A program made the position numbers and the translations under genes. The notes beneath the pieces are model-generated. The model did no database searches. It was not told the DNA's origin and saw only the letters and a list, made by a program, of their open reading frames with translations. Positions 9,651-18,899 of a stretch of DNA of 64,000 bases are shown one piece after another. Origin of the DNA: Calamus simplicifolius (taxonomy: Eukaryota > Streptophyta > Magnoliopsida > Arecales > Arecaceae); NCBI GenBank assembly GCA_900491605.1, contig UESW01004014.1, forward strand, positions 320,266 to 384,265, read 5' to 3'. How positions within the stretch are numbered: position 1 is the stretch's first letter; each line of letters begins with the position of its first letter.

Positions 9651-11046
9651 GAGAGTCGGTGGTACACCGCTCTGCCAGTGGTACACTGGGCTTTGTGCCT
9701 GGCTGGTGCAGGGCTTTAGGTGCCGATGGGGTGTCGGGCTTTTATTGCTAAGAGCCGGTGGTACACCGCTCTGCCAGTGGTACACTGGGCTTTGTGCCTG
9801 GCTGGTGCAGGGCTTTAGGTGCCGACGGGGTGTCGGGCTTTTGTTGCTGAGAGTCGGTGGTACACCGCTCTGCCAGTGGTACACTGGGCTTTATGCCTGG
9901 ATGGTGCAGGGCTTTAGGTGCCGAAGGGGTGTCAGGCTTTTGTTGCTGAGAGCCGGTGGTACACCGCTCTGCCAGTGGTACACTGGGCTTTATGCATGGC
10001 TGGTGCAGGGCTTTAGGTGCCGATGGGGTGTTGGGCTTTTGTTGCTGAGAGCCGGTGGTACACCGCTCTGCCAGTGGTACACTGGGCTTTGTGCCTGGCT
10101 GGTGCAGGGCTTTAGGTGCCGACGGGGTGTCAGGCTTTTGTTGCTGAGAGTCGGTGGTACACCGCTCTACCAGTGGTACACTGGGCTTTGTGCCTGGCTG
10201 GTGCAGGGCTTTATGTGCCGACGGGGTGTCGGGCTTTTGTTGCTGAGAGCCGGTGGTACACCGCTCTACCAGTGGTACACTGGGCTTTGTGCCTGGCTGG
10301 TGCAGGGCTTTAGGTGCCGACGGGGTGTTGGGCTTTTGTTGCTGAGAGCCGGTGGTACACCGCTCTGCCAGTGGTATACTGGGCTTTGTGCCTGGCTGGT
10401 GCAGGGCTTTAGGTGCCGAAGGGGTGTCGGGCTTTTGTTGCTGAGAGCCGGTGGTACACCGCTCTGCCAGTGGTACACTGGGCTTTGTGCCTGGCTGGTG
10501 CAGGGCTTTAGGTGCCGACGGGGTGTCGGGCTTTTGTTGCTGAGAGCCGGTGGTACACCGCTCTGCCAGTGGTACACTGGGCTTTGTGCCTGGCTGGTGC
10601 AGGGCTTTAGGTGCCAATGGGGTGTCGGGCTTTTGTTGCTGAGAGCCGGTGGTACACCGCTCTGCCAGTGGTACACTGGGCTTTGTGCCTGACTGGTGCA
10701 GGGCTTTAGGTGCCGACGGGGTATCGGGCTTTTGTTGCTGAGAGCCGGTGGTACACCGCTCTGCCAGTGGTACATTGGGCTTTGTGCCTGGCTGGTGCAT
10801 GGCTTTAGGTGCCGAAGGGGTGTCGGGCTTTTGTTGCTGAGAGCCGGTGGTACACCGCTCTGCCAGTGGTACACTGGGCTTTATGCCTGGCTGGTGCAGG
10901 GCTTTAGGTGCCGAAGGGGTGTCGGGCTTTTGTTGCTGAGAGCTGGTGGTACACCGCTCTGCCAGTGGTACACTGGGCTTTGTGCCTAGCTGGTGCAGGG
11001 CTTTAGGTGCTGACGGGGTGTCGGGCTTTTGTTGCTGAGAGCCAGG
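9651..11046. repeat. 14 x 99-bp tandem array in the Tat-1 3' region
   Basis: The word GGTACACCGCTC starts at 9661, 9760, 9859 and so on to 10,948, exactly every 99 bases for 14 units, with base substitutions but no indels in this register. Because 99 is a multiple of three, a + frame stays open over 381 codons and - frames over 350 and 202 codons. These are 33-residue repeats (for example a WYTGLCAWLVQGF-like unit on +). Nothing resembles a known protein domain, so I annotate a repeat and not a gene. Tandem repeats in the 3' untranslated region are known for Tat/Ogre elements and can seed satellites. Confidence 0.95.
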
Positions 11047-11135
11047 TAGCTAAAGTCGAATCTCGTTAATATTGAACAAGGGGTGAGAACACAAGCGAAT
11101 ACAAGGGTGATACTTAGCATGAAAGGAGGAATACA

Positions 11136-12195
11136 TTACTGATAATACCGGCGAAGGTTATCCGCATTCCACGTCCTAGGGAGTGGCATCCCATCAAGTT
11201 CTTCAACTTTATAAGCTCCGTGGCGGAGTGTTTCGGTGATCCGGTAAGGCCCCTCCCAGTTTGGGGCTAGTTTGCCTCCTTCAGCTGGCTTCGAGACCTC
11301 GGCTCGTCGAAGGACCAGATCTCCCGGCAGGAATGTCCGGGGGCGCACACGAGCGTTGTAGTATTTTGCGGCCCATTGTCGGTAGGCTGCCATTCAAAAC
11401 CGCGCCCGGTCTCGCACCTCCTCCACCAGGTCGAGGTTGGCTCGCAGTTGGTCAGGGTTGCCTTCCTCGCTATAGGCTTCCACCCGGGGGCTTGGCGCAC
11501 CGACCTCCACAGGAATAACAGCTTCAGAGCCAAAGACTAAGCTGAACGGCGTTTCGCCGGTGGGGGCTCGCGACGTTGTATGATAGGCCCATAGCACGTT
11601 GGGGAGCTCCTCCACCCATTGCCCCTTGCAGCCATCTAGCCGGGATCTCATCCCCTGGAGGATGATCCGATTAGTCACTTCGGCTGCCCCGTTGGTTTGA
11701 GGATGCCCGACGGAAGTGAACCTCTGACAGATACCCAGCTCGGAGCAGAACTCCCGGAAGGGTGCGTTGTCAAATTGCCGGCCATTATCAGTGACTAGTG
11801 TGTGCGGCAGCCCGAACCGATATATGATGGACTTCCAGAAGAAGGATCTTACCTTGCTTTCGGTAATCTTGGCCAGGGCCTCGGCTTCAATCCACTTGGT
11901 GAAGTGATCCACCGCTACCAAGAGGAACTTCCGCTGCCCGGAGGCCGGGGGAAATAGCCCCAAGATATCCATGCCCCACTGGGCGAAGGGCCAAGGCTCC
12001 ACTAAGGGGGTCATGTGAGACGTCGGCTGTCGCTGGATATTAGCATGACGTTGACAGCTATCACATTTCTTGACAAGCTCAGCCGCATCTTCCTTCATCA
12101 TCAGCCAGAAGTACCCTTGGCGCAGGGCCTTGTAGGCTAGGGCTCTGCCCCCCAGGTGACTCCCGCATATGCCTTCGTGGATCTCCCTGAGATGT
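11136..12195 (-). pseudogene. Tat-1 integrase
   Basis: The zinc-binding part (KKCDSCQRH) leads to the catalytic core: WGMDILG with the first Asp, VTDNGRQFD with the second, and HPQTNGAAEVTNR with the Glu. These are followed by WAYHTTSRAPTGETPF and the C-terminal NWEGPYRITE...GMPLPRTWNADNLRRYYQ. An in-frame TGA at 11,394-11,396 separates RARF from MAAYRQ, where Tat-2 has an Arg codon in the matching RARLRMA. CGA to TGA is a single C-to-T change. The junction with the upstream aRNH ORF near 12,190 is also frameshifted. Integrase would insert the cDNA into chromatin. Confidence 0.92.
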
Positions 12196-12439
12196 AATCT
12201 GATTCAGTCGGCCCCACACACCTGAGAACCGGGTATGAGAAGGATCTTCGATAAAGCTTTCCGTCCATCATCAAGAATCTCGGGGCCCTCCGCCTGAGCA
12301 GCTTGGCCTCAGCGGGGTTCTCCGGGAGAGTACCGTCAGTCAAGTACCGGATGTAGGCGTCCATCCAGGAGGGCTCCTGCTCCACTGGCAACGCTTCATC
12401 CGTGGCCTCAGTGCTCGGGACTTGTAGGTGTTCCACATA

Positions 12440-12850
12440 CGTCCTTCCCAACGTCCCATCGGCCGAAGTGGCCAAGCGGGACAATGCATCAGCCCTGGCG
12501 TTCTTCGCTCTGGGGATATAGCTGACACGGAAGTAAGAAAAATGAGACGCCTGGGACTGCACCTTGCTCAAGTATCGGGACATGGTTGGGTCCCTAGCCT
12601 CATACTCTCCGGTGATTTGTCCAGAAACAAGTTGAGAGTCCGTGAAGGCCCTCAAGCGCCCAGCGCCTAGCCCCTCAGCTAACCTCATCCCCGCCAGCAA
12701 GGCTTCATACTCCGCCTGATTATTAGTTGCTGGGAACTGGAATCTGAGAGCGTACTCCACCACGTCCCCTTCTGGGCCTGCGAGAATGAGGCCGGCTCCG
12801 CTCCCTTGAGAGTTCGCCGCTCCATCCACATGCAGGATCCAGTCCTCCGC
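12440..12850 (-). pseudogene. Tat-1 second RNase H (aRNH)
   Basis: Within the open frame 12,137-12,901, the motifs DWILHVDGAAN, NNQAEYEALLAG, RAFTDSQLV and RAKNARADALSRLA give the D-E-D-D residues of an archaeal-type RNase H. This domain duplicates the normal RNase H function and defines the Tat lineage. The catalytic residues look intact here, unlike in Tat-2 where the Glu is Lys. The downstream part of the frame (WMDAYIRYLTDGTLP, LYRRSFSYP) is the linker towards integrase. Confidence 0.9.
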
Positions 12851-12949
12851 CTCCTCAGATGAGGGAGAGTCCATGCGCTCCTCCGGTCGCGCCTCCTCCA
12901 TGTCCTTCTCGGTCCAGGAGCACTCGACCAGGAAATCCGCAACACCTGG

Positions 12950-13345
12950 GACTTCATGGCCGACCTTGGCCGGATGGACAGGTCGAACTCACTTAGCTTA
13001 ATGGCCCACTTAGCCAACCGACCGGAGGTGTCAGGGCGAGATAAGATAGCCGAAGGGGCTGGTCCGTAAGCACTACGATGGGATGGGCTTGGAAGTAAGG
13101 CCGAAGGCGCTGAGTAGAGACCACCAAGGCGAAGATAATCTTCTCAGTTTTCGAATACCTGGTCTCAGTGTCGTGGAGTATCTTGCTGGTGTAATAGATT
13201 GGCTTCTGGGCCCCGTCAGCATCCATACGCACAAGCACGGAGCTGACAGCCTCGGGGGAAGCGGCCAGATATAGAAAGAGCTCCTCCCCATTTTCAGGCT
13301 TGGATAACAGCGGAGGAGTGGAGAGAAACTGCTTCAACTCTCAAA
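12950..13345 (-). pseudogene. Tat-1 first RNase H (Gypsy RNase H)
   Basis: The frame 12,993-13,337 reads LLSKPENGEELFLYLAAS, VLVRMDADGAQKPIYYTSK, YSKTEKIIFALVVS and PIVVLTDQPLR, the standard chromoviral-like RNase H following RT. The frame shifts after TDQPLR near 13,050. The continuation LAKWAIKLSEFDLSIRPR is in a neighbouring frame (12,685-13,017) and is itself shifted again near 12,950. Confidence 0.87.
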
Positions 13346-14290
13346 GGAGCTCTGACACTCTTTCGTCCATTCGAAGCCGTTAATCTTGCGCAGCGCCTTG
13401 AAGAAGGGCAGGCACCTCTCCGCCGACCTTGACATGAAACGACTCAAGGCCGCCACCCTCCCCGTTAGGCATTGCACCTCCTTCTTGTTGGCTGGGGGCC
13501 GCATCTCCAGGATAGCTCTAATCTTGTCGGGGTTGGCTTCGATCCCTCGCTGGGTCACCATAAAACCCAGGAACTTGCCTGCTGCTACTCCAAAGGCGCA
13601 TTTGTGGGGGTTGAGCTTCATCCGGTACCGGCGCAGATTGTTGAAAGTCTCCTCGAGGTCAGCTACATGGTCTTCCGCATTGGTGCTCTTGGTCAGCATG
13701 TCATCCACATACACCTCCATGTTGCGCCCAGCTGATCCTCAAAGACCTTGTTCATTAATCTTTGATAAGTAGCCCCGGCGTTTTTCAACCCAAAAGGCAT
13801 CACCCTGTAACAGTAGATCCCCTTCTCTGTGACAAAGGAAGTCGCTTCTTCATCTGCTGGGCTCATCTTGATTTGATTATACCCCGAGAACGCATCCATG
13901 AAACTGAGCGTCTCGTGCCCGGAGGTGGCGTCTACCAGCTGGTCGATTCGGGGCAACGGGAAGCTGTCTTTGGGGCACGCCTTATTGAGGTCGGTGAAAT
14001 CCACGCACATTCTCCAGCTTCCGCTGGCCTTGCGAACCATCACGACGTTCGCCAGCCAGTCTGGGTAGCGCACCTCGCGGATGTGACCAGCCGCCAGCAG
14101 CTTCCGCACCTCCTCATCAACAGCCTTCTGTCGGTCCGGGGCAAAACTCCTTTTCTTCTGTCTGACGGGCCGGCACTCCGGCCGAATGTTGAGCTGGTGC
14201 GTAATCACCTCCTCCGGGATCCCGGGCATGTCGGACGCTGACCATGCGAAGACGTCGGCGTTGGCCCGCAGGAAGGTAAGGAGTCGGTCA
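13345..14290 (-). pseudogene. Tat-1 reverse transcriptase
   Basis: Motifs in order: SFAPDRQKAVDEEV, REVRYPDWLANVVMV, WRMCVDFTDLNKACPKDSFPLPRID, SFMDAFSGYNQI and CYRVMPFGLKNAGATYQRLM, then a one-base deletion near 13,730. After that the frame 13,334-13,720 gives [10 protein letters not shown] with the catalytic [27 protein letters not shown] and the thumb region. All polymerase motifs are present, but split by the frameshift just before YVDD. Confidence 0.92.
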
Positions 14291-14444
14291 CGAGCTTCCT
14301 CCGGAAGTAAGGCTCCAACTCGAACGTCCGCACGGGTCCTCCCCGAGGGGGAAAGTGAGCAGCCGCTCGGCCGGTTCCCCCCTTTTCTCCAAGTCTCGCG
14401 GGTCAAGGGCCTCAGGTGGCGGTGCAGGTGCCGTCTCCTGGGGA

Positions 14445-15014
14445 CTAGGGCCAAGTGATAGCAAAGTGCCGGTAGGCCCTGCTCTCCTCGCATCTCGCCG
14501 ACCCTCTGCTGGTTGGGAACCTCACGAGGAGCCGCTTGGTGGATATGATGGCATCCAAGAGGTTGAGCCCGGGCCTCCCGAGGATCGCATTGTATGCAGG
14601 GGCACACGGAACCACCAAAAATTTTATAAGACAGTGCTTTGGCACGGAGCCGTACCAGCCGTTACGGGAAGAGTGATTTCCCCTTCAACCCTCACGGAAT
14701 CTCCTGTGAACCCCATCAAAGGCGTGGCGACAGGTCGAGCAGATCATGCGACAAGTTCATACGAACAAAGGCATCGTAGTTTAAAACATCTACGGAGCTC
14801 CACTGTCGACTAAGATTCTTTTTACAGGGTGCTTAGCAATCGTCATGGATACGACGACGCTATCATCATCTTTATTTACAACCCCATCCAAGTCCCTTTC
14901 GAAAAAAGGAATTACAGTCTCTGCCTCCCCCTCTCCCCTTGGTCTCTTCGACGGGCCTCCTGCCCCCCAGGAAATCATCGCCACCGTCTTCTCCGTCGGG
15001 GCATTATCGATCAC
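14445..15014 (-). pseudogene. Tat-1 retropepsin-type protease region
   Basis: Frame 14,790-15,014 ends with MTIAKHPVKRILVDSGA, which contains the Asp-Ser-Gly active-site triad. A frameshift directly after it breaks the enzyme. The C-terminal flap and helix signature (PAYNAILGRPGLNLLDAI) is found at 14,445-14,645 in another frame. The protease would cut the gag-pol precursor. Confidence 0.85.
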
Positions 15015-15019
15015 CGGCG

Positions 15020-16573
15020 GTGCGGCGCTGATGGGCCAGGAGCTCCCGGGTTGCCCCTCTGGACGAACTTTCCCAGGTGGCCCCGTTGAATGAGGTCTTC
15101 AATAGCTTTCTTCAGCTGCCGGCAGTCGTCGGTGTTGTGGCCATGGTCCCGGTGGTAGCGGCAGTAGAGGTTCTTGTTCCGGGGGATCTTCGGGTTGATG
15201 GGAGGAGGGCGTTGCAGATAAGGCTCCCCTTCAATCTCGAGCAGGATCTGAGATATTGGGGCAAGCAGTGGGGTGTAAGGCCCGTCTCTCGGTGCAGGAG
15301 GTCGAGGACGGTTGTCTGGTCGGCGAGGAGGCTCGGGCCTCCTGGGGCGGGCTTCTGCAGGTTCTGGCTGGGTCGGCTTCCTGGGGATGCTCCCGCCAGC
15401 TTCACGCCGGGAAAAGTCGGCTTCGTCCGCCCGGATGTACTTCTGGGCCGGATCAGAAGTTCAGAGTAGGAGCCCGGCGGCTTCTTGTCAAGAGAATATG
15501 CGAAGCGAGAAGGGCGAAGCCCCCGCTTCAGAGCCAGGGTAGCCACTGAGTCTTCCAGGTTGTAGACCTCCAGGGCGGCCTCCTTGAACCGGGCAACATA
15601 GTCCCGCAGAGGCTCGCCATTCTTCTGCTGAACAGCAAATAGACTGTCCGCCACCCTCGGGATCTTCCGGCAGGCATCAAAATGGGCTAGAAAAGCCCTC
15701 TCCAGCTGGCGAAAGAGTCGATGCTTCGTGGTGGCAGACGAGAATACCAAGCTCGAGCAGCCTTTTTCAGAGTGGCCGGGAAAGCAACACACATAAGTGA
15801 GTCAGTGGCCCCCTGGACTTGCATGAGTACCTTATAGCTCTCCAAATGGTCCAGGGGGTCCGTGGTTCCGTCATATGGGTCTAGCTGAGGAAGGCGGAAC
15901 CTGGTAGAGATGGGCTCCTCCATGATGCGGCGGGACAAGGGAGGCCGACTGTCGTAATCTGCCTCTGGCAGGTGGGTGATCCGACGGCTAAGCTCCTCCA
16001 GCTTCTGGTTGCACTCCTCGAGTCGACGCTCGGCTCGCGAGGCATCCGGCCATCGAAAGAGCCCTCCCCCGAAGATTCAGAAGAAGAGCGTGGGCGGGAT
16101 GCCGGCGCGGCGCTCCGCCTCCTTCCCATGCCGCCGCTTAGGAGAAACGCTAGCGTGGTGAAAGGGAGAACGAGGCCTTTTAGAGGCTTCGCGGTGGTGA
16201 GGCTTGGCCGGGGATCGGGAGACGATCCGCAGGAACCGGTGATCTCCGGCGGGAGAAATGCTGGCTAGGCTGCACACTCCGGGACAGACGGATTCGGCTC
16301 TGGCTGCTGCAAGGCCGCTTGCTGGTGCTGTAGGCCCTGAACCATCGCCGCCAAAGACTGGACCTGCATGGCCAGGGCAGTGAATCGATCTTCTTGGGTT
16401 GTTGCGGAGCAGGCGCGGGAACGTCATTCTGCGGAGCAGAAGGCCCTGCCCCCGGAGATGCAGAGGCTCCGGAAGACTAGATGCGAGAGCCGGGGGGGCC
16501 TCCGCGGGTGGACCAGCCCCGCAGCGCTGCCCCCCAGCGACCGGCTGAAACTCCTTTCGTTCGAGTCGTCACC
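15020..16573 (-). pseudogene. Tat-1 gag
   Basis: A likely start is the ATG at 16,573 (MVTTRTKG), which soon meets a TAG near 16,480. The capsid-like Retrotrans_gag region is split between 15,687-15,938 (FRLPQLDPYDGTTDPLDHLESYK, FPATLKKAARAWYSRLPP) and 15,112-15,792 (FLAHFDACRKIPRVADSLFAVQQ, LRDYVARFKEAALEV), with a frameshift in between. Gag would form the particle. Tat-2 lacks this ~1-kb capsid part. Confidence 0.85.
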
Positions 16574-16640
16574 ATGGCTTTAAGATCCTGAAGACAGGTG
16601 AGAGAAGAAAGCTGCTGGTTCGACGTCTTTCTTACACTCC

Positions 16641-16660
16641 CCCTTCCTGGCGCGCCAATC
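16641..16660 (-). promoter_or_regulatory. Primer-binding site region of Tat-1
   Basis: Directly inside the 5' LTR, the - strand reads GATTGGCGCGCCAGGAAGGG. Tat-2 has the same sequence with one change (TGGTGCGCCAGG). I do not assign the tRNA. Confidence 0.65.
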
Positions 16661-17027
16661 TGATGACGCCAAGTCACCGCCTCAAACATCGGGGAAGACA
16701 GACTCCTTCTCCTCGAAGTCCTGCAAGAAAAGTCCCCCGGAGACCGGCGATACCGGTGGGGACCCTCCGACGATCAAGTCAGTCACTTGGGCTCAGACAG
16801 AGAACCGCTCCAGCGAAGAAGAGCTGAGGCGGTTAGGGTTTTGCTGGGAGGAAGAAAGCTCAGAAAAACCAGAGTTCAGATCCACTTACAGCGTGAGCAC
16901 ATGCCTTATACCTGTCCGAATACCCTAACTTACAGCTCTGGAGATCACCACCGTACCATCGCTGCGCGGCCGAGACACCCCGTACCACTTGCTGGCGTGA
17001 TATCATACGTGTCCAACAGCTGCGAAG
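16661..17027 (-). repeat. 5' LTR of Tat-1, truncated by the gap
   Basis: These 367 bases align with 6872-7247 of the 3' LTR with a small number of substitutions and one-base indels. The remaining ~1,100 bp expected from the other LTR, including the 91-bp array, would fall in the gap. The N run is only 597 bases, and the sequence after it is unrelated. Confidence 0.9.
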
Positions 17028-17624
17028 NNNNNNNNNNNNNNNNNNNNNNNNNNNNNNNNNNNNNNNNNNNNNNNNNNNNNNNNNNNNNNNNNNNNNNNNN
17101 NNNNNNNNNNNNNNNNNNNNNNNNNNNNNNNNNNNNNNNNNNNNNNNNNNNNNNNNNNNNNNNNNNNNNNNNNNNNNNNNNNNNNNNNNNNNNNNNNNNN
17201 NNNNNNNNNNNNNNNNNNNNNNNNNNNNNNNNNNNNNNNNNNNNNNNNNNNNNNNNNNNNNNNNNNNNNNNNNNNNNNNNNNNNNNNNNNNNNNNNNNNN
17301 NNNNNNNNNNNNNNNNNNNNNNNNNNNNNNNNNNNNNNNNNNNNNNNNNNNNNNNNNNNNNNNNNNNNNNNNNNNNNNNNNNNNNNNNNNNNNNNNNNNN
17401 NNNNNNNNNNNNNNNNNNNNNNNNNNNNNNNNNNNNNNNNNNNNNNNNNNNNNNNNNNNNNNNNNNNNNNNNNNNNNNNNNNNNNNNNNNNNNNNNNNNN
17501 NNNNNNNNNNNNNNNNNNNNNNNNNNNNNNNNNNNNNNNNNNNNNNNNNNNNNNNNNNNNNNNNNNNNNNNNNNNNNNNNNNNNNNNNNNNNNNNNNNNN
17601 NNNNNNNNNNNNNNNNNNNNNNNN
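17028..17624. other. Assembly gap (597 N)
   Basis: A continuous run of N. ORFs that span it are artefacts. Confidence 1.
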
Positions 17625-18899
17625 GGAACTGGCACGGTCATTAGAGTCGACTCCGAGACTGTGAGAGTCGACTCTCACAGACGGAGCAGAAAGTCGATTT
17701 TTCTGGCTCCAACCTAGAGTCGACTCCGGGTAAGTTAGAGTCGACTCCGGAAAAGTTTCTTGTCGACCCCAGAAAAGCCAGAGACGACTCCGGAAAATCA
17801 GTTTTAAAATGCCTCGAGCTAGAGCCGACTCCAGAAAAGTTAGAGTCGACTCCAATCCACCTGGAACGAAAAACGAAGTTGCCAGATCAGCTCTAACGGT
17901 AACTTTTCTATTTTTACTCATTTCTAACGGATATATTTTGATAGAAGGTACACTCCAACGGATAGTTTTATTCCAAAAGAGGTGTAAAAGAAATCTATAA
18001 GAAGGGGAGTCTATTGTTCAAAAAAAAAAGAAAGAGAGGAAAAGAACGGAAAAATCTGAAAAAGAATCTGAGATAGACAAATCCCATTTCAAAAATCTGA
18101 GAGCTTGAATCTTGAAAGGAAAACCGTTTAGCTCAAATCCACTCCACTCCAAAAGCCTCAAGAGGAATCCAAAGCGTTCAAAAATCAAAGTCTTGGAGGA
18201 TTTCCCAACTTGAAGAAAGGAGATTCGTTCTTGCTTTTCAACCCTTCTCAACTGCTTCAACCACGAAGAATCGGAGCTGAGGCTTGATTCAATCCAGCAA
18301 GGAGAAGAAGAAAAGAAGAAAAGGAGAAAAGCTCAAAAGCCAACCTTTCTACAAATCAGGCTTTTCTAAACCTTATTATTCTTAATTTGTATATTTGCTC
18401 ATTGAGGAGCTTTTGTATTCACACACAAACTCATCTTATATTTGCTAGTTCAATCTGGGGGATTGAACTAGAGGAGGTAGTTTTACCTCGGTTTAAGCTT
18501 GTTTAAGCTTGGGTTAGTTGTGAGCCCGTGAAAAACAACGTGTAGGGTTTTGTGCTGGTAAGCCCGAGTAAAACCAGCTGGGTTCGTTGTGCACCCGGTA
18601 AAACAACAAGTTTGAGTTGTGAGCTTGGAAAACAACTCGGCTGTAATCTAGAGAGATTATAGTGTGGACCCAAGTGAATCTTGGGAGTGGACGTAGGTGT
18701 TGGATACACCGAACCACTATAAAATCTTTTGTGTTGCAGTGTCTTATTGTCTCTTTATCTATCTTATCTTACTCACTGCACTTTATAGTTATCTTGCATT
18801 CGCCCTCATTAATCTCAAGCAAACTAATTTTAAAAAGGGGCTAATTTTTAAAGAACCCAATTCACCCCCCTCCCTCTTGGGTTGCCATCTGGGCCAACA
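17625..18899 (+). repeat. Solo or truncated Copia LTR (SIRE/Maximus-like), left end in the gap
   Basis: Non-coding sequence with many GAGTCGACTC-type palindromes (17,640-17,850), a TATA-like CTATAAG near 17,995, and an ending CACCCCCCTC...CTTGGGTTGCCATCTGGGCCAACA at 18,899. This terminal signature is familiar from plant SIRE-type Copia LTRs. No primer-binding site follows. Instead the reading frame of the antisense-ORF gene resumes at 18,900, so this looks like a solo LTR inserted in that gene, or the right LTR of an element whose body is in the gap. The family name is from memory of plant LTRs. Confidence 0.6.

Larger units (their letters stand above)
6872..17027 (-). mobile_element. Tat-1: Tat-lineage Ty3/Gypsy retrotransposon, truncated at its 5' LTR by the assembly gap
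   Basis: Related LTR sequences begin with TGATGACGCC at 6872 and at 16,661, and the coding region between them reads on the - strand. Domain order from right to left is gag, protease, RT, RNase H, a second archaeal-type RNase H, then integrase. The second RNase H is the hallmark of the Tat lineage of plant Gypsy elements. A long non-coding 3' region with tandem repeats and an antisense ORF fragment, also typical of Tat, separates integrase from the 3' LTR. The 5' LTR runs into N bases at 17,028, so the outer right end and target-site duplication are not visible. Several frameshifts and one in-frame stop make it non-autonomous. Confidence 0.93.

Noticed and set aside
9547..10692. 381-codon + strand ORF of 33-residue repeats
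   Set aside because: It lies wholly on the 99-bp array, other frames are equally open on the - strand, and no domain is visible. Annotated as a repeat.
16787..17921. ORFs running through X residues
   Set aside because: They cross the N gap and are artefacts.
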